DNA of 33,864 nucleotides from Caldilineales bacterium. Lineage in GTDB: Bacteria; Chloroflexota; Anaerolineae; J102. Positions within the stretch are counted from its first letter, which is position 1. Every line of letters starts with the position of its first letter. Location of the stretch: assembly GCA_024102915.1 (NCBI GenBank), contig JAGFJG010000059.1:1-33864 (forward strand), given 5' to 3'. The position numbers and the translations under genes were made by a program. The notes under the pieces were generated by a model, which ran no database searches, was not told where the DNA came from, and saw nothing but the letters and a program-made list of their open reading frames with translations. Below, one piece after another: positions 29,297 through 33,864 of this stretch.

Positions 29297-30616
29297 TTAT
29301 ATCTGTTCCAGCGCTGCGGCCAGGGCATATTCTAGGATTTCCAACCCTTCGTCCAGGAGCGGTCGGGGGATGTTGAGGGGCGGGATCAGGCGGATGCCGG
29401 TTTGTCCGCAACCGAGCAATAGCAAACCTCGCTCGAACGCCTGTTGGATGACGTGATTGCGGAGTTCGGGAAGCGGCTCTTTGCTCTCCCGATCTTTCAC
29501 CAATTCCATCGCTACCATCAGGCCCATGCCGCGCACGTCGCCGATGTGAGAAAAACGCTGCTGCATGGCTTGCAGCCTTTTCAGCGTGTAATCGCCGCTT
29601 TCCGTGGCCATGTCCATGAATCCGCCCTCAAGCAGGTCGATCGTCGCCAGGGCTGCGGCGCATGAAACCGGATTGCCGCCAAACGTGCTGGCATGCGCTC
29701 CCGGCGTCCAGGTCATGATCTCGGAGCGGGCGACGATGGCGCCCAGGGGCATGCCGCTGGCGATGCCTTTGGCCAGACAAATGATGTCCGGCTGCACGCC
29801 CCAATGCTCGCAGGCGAACATCTTGCCCGTGCGGCCCATGCCGGTCTGGACTTCGTCGAACACGAGCAGGATGCCATAGCGGTCGCAAATGTCGCGCAGC
29901 CCCGCCAGGAAGCCATCGGGGGGGATGATATAGCCGCCCTCTCCCTGGATCGGTTCCACAATGATGGCGGCGACTTCGTCGGAAGGGAGCACGGTTTTGA
30001 ACAGCTTGTTCTCGATGTAGTCCAGCGCCGCCGCACCGGGTTCCTGACCCGGCCAGGAATTGCGATAAGGGTTCGGATAGATGGCGTGGCTCACGCCGGG
30101 GACGAGTGGGGCAAAGCCTTTGCGCTGGATCGATTTCGAGGCCGTGAGGGAAAGTGCGCCGAAAGTGCGACCGTGGAACGCGCCGATAAAGGCCAGATAG
30201 CGGGGCCGGCCCGTGTGGTAGCGCGCCAGTTTCATGGCTGCTTCCACCGCCTCTGCGCCGGAATTGGTGAAGAAGACCTTGCTGGGACCGGGCATGGGGG
30301 CCAGCGCATTCAGGCGTTCGGCCAATTCGATCTGCGCGGGATAGTAGAAATCGGTCCCTGACATGTGCAGGAACTTCTCCGCCTGGTTTTTAATCGCGGC
30401 CACAACATCAGGGTGCGAGTGTCCCGTATTGGTGACGGCAATCCCCGATGTGAAATCCACATAGCGCTTGCCATCCACATCCCAGACCTCAGAGCCGAGG
30501 CCTCTATCCATGACGAAAGGATAGCTGCGCGTATAGGATGGCGAGATATTGGCTGTGTCGCGCTCGACATAATCCAGCGCTTTGGTTTTTTCAGGAGCGA
30601 AAATAATTCCTGACAT
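29297..30616 (-). CDS. Class III PLP-dependent aminotransferase (4-aminobutyrate / acetylornithine type)
   Basis: Transfers an omega-amino group (from 4-aminobutyrate, ornithine derivatives or similar) to a keto acid. Fold-type I, class III signatures are visible: the GHSHPDVVAAI region, SGAEAVEAAMKLAR (phosphate loop, about residues 119-133), AFHGRTFGALSLT, Asp254 in LLVFDEVQTGMGRTG, and the Schiff-base Lys283 in ICLAKGIASGMPLGAI, followed by STFGGNPVSCAAA. Its 439 residues are typical for 4-aminobutyrate aminotransferases. AAGGAGG precedes the ATG. No partner dehydrogenase or arginine genes lie alongside, so the substrate is undetermined. Confidence 0.9.
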   Translation of the reverse strand: MSGIIFAPEKTKALDYVERDTANISPSYTRSYPFVMDRGLGSEVWDVDGKRYVDFTSGIAVTNTGHSHPDVVAAIKNQAEKFLHMSGTDFYYPAQIELAERLNALAPMPGPSKVFFTNSGAEAVEAAMKLARYHTGRPRYLAFIGAFHGRTFGALSLTASKSIQRKGFAPLVPGVSHAIYPNPYRNSWPGQEPGAAALDYIENKLFKTVLPSDEVAAIIVEPIQGEGGYIIPPDGFLAGLRDICDRYGILLVFDEVQTGMGRTGKMFACEHWGVQPDIICLAKGIASGMPLGAIVARSEIMTWTPGAHASTFGGNPVSCAAALATIDLLEGGFMDMATESGDYTLKRLQAMQQRFSHIGDVRGMGLMVAMELVKDRESKEPLPELRNHVIQQAFERGLLLLGCGQTGIRLIPPLNIPRPLLDEGLEILEYALAAALEQI

Positions 30617-30695
30617 TGACGTCCTCCTTGACGTTGGTTTGAAGTGAACTTTGGAATGAAGGATTTTGTAGTGACATGCGCTCGCCGACCGGTGT

Positions 30696-32756
30696 TTAGT
30701 CGTCCAGTTTCAGCGCCGTTATGGAGAGGCCCGGCCCGGCAGCGCGTAAGGTAAAGCGGTTTTCGCCGGAGTTCAGCGCCAGATCGATCTGAAGAGCAGC
30801 GCCGTCGCTTGCGCCCAGCACACGTCCTTCGCTATCTTCAAGCTGGAAGGCGACGGCGTTGTCCGATGCAGGCTGGATGGTCAGTCGCCGCGGGTTGGCG
30901 TCAGGGCTGTGGATGGTGAAGCTGGCTGATTCCAGCACCGCGCGCGCGGGGTCGGGCTGATACGGCCCCCAATCAAAGCCAAGCTCGATAAAGGCGAGTC
31001 GGGTTTCGGGAGGCCAGGTTTTGTAAACGCTGAGACGATCATCCTCATACAGTGGGGGATGACCGGCGAAGATGGCTGAGGTCATCCCGTCGGCCAGGAT
31101 GCGTTCGTCGCCTTCGGGCATTTTATAGCGATCTGCCACAACCCAACCAATATCGAGGAATTCAAAAATGGTCGGGGCATAGAGCGCCGGATCGACCGAA
31201 TTGATGTCCGGGCCGTTGTGACGCAAATCCGAGACGATGGGGATGCGGGGCGGCAGGGTGCGGGGATCGTCACGGCTGATATAACCGGCGGTGAGCGGTT
31301 TGCCGTGCACTGTTTGATACAGCAGATATCCGGGCCGATCCCAATTCATGGGCAGGTTGAGGATTGCCTGATCGCCCGGCTCAGTGGCGAGGGTTTGGTA
31401 CCAGGCCGGGGTGTCGGGCGGGCTGATGGGATAGGGGATGGGCAGGAATTCGATCACGACCGCCAGGGCGAGCAGCACGGCCAGCCAGTTTCGTTTCGAG
31501 AATACGATCAGGCTGTAAATTCCGCCGGCTGCCAGAATCCCCAGGCAAAGCATCACAATCAGATCATAACGGGCGACCGTGCGGGCGATCTCGATGAAGG
31601 GCAGCTTGAGCAACAGGGCATAGGGCATGGGCAGGGCGCGACCGCCCGGCAGCGTGACAATCTGACCGCCGATGTGCAGCACAGGGCCAAGGGCGAAAAT
31701 AGCGAAGACCACGGCCGCCAGCGCGAAGAATCCCAGCCGCAACCGCCGTTTGATCAGTCCGATGAGCGCCAGGGCCAGTACGGCGAAACCGGCGTAAAGG
31801 GTGTTCTCGGAGGGGCTGGCGGGCAGATTGGCTCTAGCCTGGGCTGCCCACTCGCCCCACAGGCTGTGCTGGCCCGAAGGCAGGACAAAGCCCAGCACGT
31901 CGGCGCTGAGATCGGTCACCTGGCCGGGCGGCGGACGCATGAAATCGTAGCGGATGCTTTCGCTCACCATTGGGGCGAGCAGCGGCGCGGTCACAACCAG
32001 GAAGACGACGGCAATCAGGGCCAGCGCCTTGAGATGGTCGAGGGCGAACTGGCGACGAACGGCCAGCCAGATCACATAGAGCAGGGTGAACAGCCCCAGG
32101 TATAGCACGAAATACCAGTCGCATAGCCCGGCCAAAATCAGGAAAAACGCCGCCATCCCCGCCTTGCGCCAGCGGAATCCCGCACGTTGGGGCGGGACAG
32201 CCTGGAGTAAATAGAAGATATAGAATGGCACGAATTCCAGGCTAAACACCTGCATATGTCCCAACAGGTGCGCCAGGTGGAAAGGTGAGAAGGTAAAGAC
32301 GAAACCCGCCAGTACCGCGCTCAGCCACACCGCTCTCGTGTCCCTGGCTCCAGCCTGATGCAGCACGTGCACCGCCAGCAATGTGGCGCCATATCCCGCC
32401 GCCACGAAGCTGAACATCACGACGAAGTTGTATGCCCAATACAGGTTTCCGGCCAGTTGCACGGGCAGAGCGATCAGCCCGTTGAAGATGTTGATCGTCT
32501 GAAACCACAACGAAACGCCGGTTGGATGGTAGAGCGCAGAGGTGAAGTAAGGATGCGTATGCAGGTCGAGCAAGGCCGAGCGCACCCACCACAGATTCCA
32601 ATAGTTCTGCCAGCCATCGAACGAATCGCCGGGAATGGCGCTGCCCATGCTGCGCGCCATCGGCCAGGTGAGCAGGACCATGAGGGCGAAAAATAACCCC
32701 ACAACACCGATGTGGCGCAGGGGGCGGTTGGCGGATTTAGTCAATTTGAGGCTCAT
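30696..32756 (-). CDS. Large polytopic membrane protein, glycosyltransferase (GT-C)-like
   Basis: A 686-residue protein with about a dozen predicted membrane helices in the first 450 residues and a soluble C-terminal domain of about 230 residues. The N-terminal part has an acidic loop after the first helix (SAIPGDSFDGWQNYWNLWW, followed by HPYFTSALYHPTGVSLW), which resembles the catalytic loop of GT-C transferases acting on lipid-linked sugars. The C-terminal part (LNSGENRFTLRAAGPGLSITALKLDD at the end) looks like a beta-sandwich outside the membrane. No exact family is named with confidence. The ATG has no ribosome site, because the upstream spacer is the CAGTAATCAG-type repeat. No functional partner is adjacent. 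Confidence 0.7.
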   Translation of the reverse strand: MSLKLTKSANRPLRHIGVVGLFFALMVLLTWPMARSMGSAIPGDSFDGWQNYWNLWWVRSALLDLHTHPYFTSALYHPTGVSLWFQTINIFNGLIALPVQLAGNLYWAYNFVVMFSFVAAGYGATLLAVHVLHQAGARDTRAVWLSAVLAGFVFTFSPFHLAHLLGHMQVFSLEFVPFYIFYLLQAVPPQRAGFRWRKAGMAAFFLILAGLCDWYFVLYLGLFTLLYVIWLAVRRQFALDHLKALALIAVVFLVVTAPLLAPMVSESIRYDFMRPPPGQVTDLSADVLGFVLPSGQHSLWGEWAAQARANLPASPSENTLYAGFAVLALALIGLIKRRLRLGFFALAAVVFAIFALGPVLHIGGQIVTLPGGRALPMPYALLLKLPFIEIARTVARYDLIVMLCLGILAAGGIYSLIVFSKRNWLAVLLALAVVIEFLPIPYPISPPDTPAWYQTLATEPGDQAILNLPMNWDRPGYLLYQTVHGKPLTAGYISRDDPRTLPPRIPIVSDLRHNGPDINSVDPALYAPTIFEFLDIGWVVADRYKMPEGDERILADGMTSAIFAGHPPLYEDDRLSVYKTWPPETRLAFIELGFDWGPYQPDPARAVLESASFTIHSPDANPRRLTIQPASDNAVAFQLEDSEGRVLGASDGAALQIDLALNSGENRFTLRAAGPGLSITALKLDD

Positions 32757-32820
32757 TGGCAGTAATCAGTAGACAGTGACCAGTTGAGTACTGCTACTGA
32801 AAACTGTTCACTAAAACTGT
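32757..32820. repeat. Degenerate CAGTAATCAGTA-type spacer repeat
   Basis: The text cagtaatcagtagacagtga ... gtactgctactgaaaactgt ... tcactaaaactg shares words with the spacers at 1265-1352 and 3610-3659. It fills the gap between the fchA-like gene and the large membrane-protein gene. Confidence 0.6.
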
Positions 32821-32828
32821 TGATCGGT

Positions 32829-33467
32829 TTAGGGCATTGGGCCGAGCCGTTCGCTCGCTTCCGCCCAGGCCAGATCAAAGGCTGCACGCCCTCTTTTCAC
32901 CAATTCACCCATCTGCGCCAGCGCCTCTTCGACGAACGCGCTGTCGTCGATGGCATTGACATTGATGCGGACGTTGGCGGCGGCGATCATCATACCGGCG
33001 TTGGCCGCACAGGCCCCCGCCGCGCCGTCGCTGGCAGCATTCACATTGCCTTTGGCGATGACGACGGGGCAGAGTTCCAGCACTTCGACACAGGCGGAAA
33101 GCGCTTGCAGGGGCGTTTGTGTGGCGACCTTCAGACCCTCCTGGATTGCCTGAATTCGTGCGGAGCGCTGGTCGTCGGTATCCTTCGACAATTTATAGGC
33201 AGCCGCCACTTGTTCAAACGCCGTGGCATCGGCATCGATCAGGGCGGTGAGTTTCGCTTGCAGGTTTTCGGCGCGATACAGGGCCTGCATCATCTCCGCT
33301 TCGACAGCCGCATATTTGGCGCGCCCGATGGTGAGTCGGCAAACCATCGCCGCCAATGCCGCCCCTTGCGCGCCCGAAAGCCCGGCGCAAGCGCCGCCGC
33401 CGGGGGCAGGGCTGGCCTCGGCCAATTTATCCAGGAAATCGAGGATTGAGAGATTGGTCAGTTGCAT
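32829..33467 (-). CDS. fchA: Cyclodeaminase/cyclohydrolase family protein, FchA-like (methenyl-THF cyclohydrolase)
   Basis: A predicted helical dimeric enzyme acting on formimino- or methenyl-THF. Motifs are SILDFLDKLAEASPAPGGGACAGLSGAQGAALAAMVCRLTIG near the N-terminus, the family's folate-binding signature, and later KGNVNAASDGAAGACAANAGMMIAAANVRINV. Its 212 residues match FchA of clostridial acetogens and the cyclodeaminase half of FTCD. As no formiminotransferase partner is seen and a Wood-Ljungdahl cluster is near, methenyl-THF cyclohydrolase activity is the better guess; it would partly overlap FolD. The ATG at 33467 is preceded by GGAG about 14 bases upstream, which is rather far. Confidence 0.82.
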   Translation of the reverse strand: MQLTNLSILDFLDKLAEASPAPGGGACAGLSGAQGAALAAMVCRLTIGRAKYAAVEAEMMQALYRAENLQAKLTALIDADATAFEQVAAAYKLSKDTDDQRSARIQAIQEGLKVATQTPLQALSACVEVLELCPVVIAKGNVNAASDGAAGACAANAGMMIAAANVRINVNAIDDSAFVEEALAQMGELVKRGRAAFDLAWAEASERLGPMP

Positions 33468-33626
33468 GATGGGTTTATTGGCTCCATTACATCCCGTTCC
33501 GGTGTTCTCCGCTCATCGTAAGGCATCATTGCACAACGCATCCGTCGCCGCTCTCTGCAAGAATGCCGGAGATAGGCGCACATGTCAGGGTCATCTTGCT
33601 GTGATTATAGCAGGCCAGTGAGAGAA

Positions 33627-33635
33627 TGGTATAAT
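33627..33635 (+). promoter_or_regulatory. Extended -10 promoter for the right-edge gene
   Basis: TG-G-TATAAT (33627-33635) is a perfect extended -10 element. No good -35 box is seen at normal spacing, as is usual for this type. Transcription would start near 33642, about 50 bases before the ATG at 33691. Confidence 0.6.
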
Positions 33636-33690
33636 TTAGGCCAATAATGCCAGTTTTTCCGCTGCACAATCAATACGGAGAAATCGAACA

Positions 33691-33864
33691 ATGTCCGACG
33701 ATGACAACCGATGGCGACCACCGTCAGATGACCCCGGCGTGAATCAGCCGTCACAGCCTGCCGAGCAGGATATGGACATGCCGCCGGCAGCCGACGATGA
33801 TGCGCTGTATGCTCCCCCCGATGCCATCGTGCAGGATGAAGAGATCGAGGCGTATGATCTCACC
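33691..33864 (+). CDS. Acidic, Pro-rich protein, 3' end beyond the window
   Basis: The frame opens with ATG after CGGAG about eleven bases upstream and stays open to the last base (58 codons): MSDDDNRWRPPSDDPGV ... then QPSQPAEQDMDMPPAADDDALYAPPDAIVQDEEIEAYDLT. It is strongly acidic and disordered, with many Asp and Pro. Such N-terminal tails often precede a membrane or signalling domain, but that part is outside the window and no family can be named. It has its own extended -10 promoter. Confidence 0.65.
   Translation, partial: MSDDDNRWRPPSDDPGVNQPSQPAEQDMDMPPAADDDALYAPPDAIVQDEEIEAYDLT

Overview
The window looks like a chromosomal segment of an uncultured anaerobic bacterium, most likely a Chloroflexota member (Anaerolineae/Caldilineae type). 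I infer this from the Wood-Ljungdahl gene set with a fused MetV-MetF, secreted proteins with Thr/Pro-rich linkers, large GT-C-type membrane proteins, and gene spacers filled with short degenerate repeats. The taxonomic call is inference; there is no rRNA or marker gene here.

Region 1 (1-14.75 kb, mostly + strand) is a Wood-Ljungdahl / CO-dehydrogenase-acetyl-CoA-synthase cluster. In order it holds acsD (cut by the left edge), acsC, a small unknown gene, a type II toxin-antitoxin pair on the - strand, the corrinoid-protein reactivator RACo (acsV), the methyltransferase acsE, an opposite-strand block (M23 peptidase and beta-propeller protein) bordered by inverted-repeat elements, a MetV-MetF fusion, a DUF3786 protein, two CooC-type nickel-insertion ATPases and a diheme c-type cytochrome lipoprotein. 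These proteins would make methyl-THF, move the methyl group onto the corrinoid iron-sulfur protein (AcsC/AcsD), keep that corrinoid reduced (RACo), and mature the nickel enzymes. The catalytic subunits CODH and ACS are not in view and may lie to the left.

Region 2 (14.8-25.7 kb) holds a RIO1-type kinase, a very small self-contained transcription unit with its own promoter and terminator (22 codons), a signal-peptide/TM-anchored unknown protein, a GT87-like membrane glycosyltransferase, a fused two-[2Fe-2S]/molybdopterin hydroxylase with its FAD subunit (split by a small opposite-strand gene), an unusual 800-residue fusion of two different ferredoxin-NADP reductase types, and two small membrane proteins.

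Region 3 (25.8-33.9 kb) holds folD (TTG start, own promoter and terminator). Divergent from it is a structured RNA with promoter and terminator that I read as 6S RNA. Then come an MBL-fold hydrolase, a complete IS5-family insertion sequence with 17-bp ends and a TTA target duplication, a class III aminotransferase, a large membrane protein, an FchA-like cyclodeaminase/cyclohydrolase, and the start of an acidic protein that runs off the right edge. FolD and FchA would supply the middle steps of the same one-carbon route, so C1 genes occur at both ends of the window. Formate-THF ligase and formate dehydrogenase are not seen. No tRNA, rRNA or CRISPR array was found.
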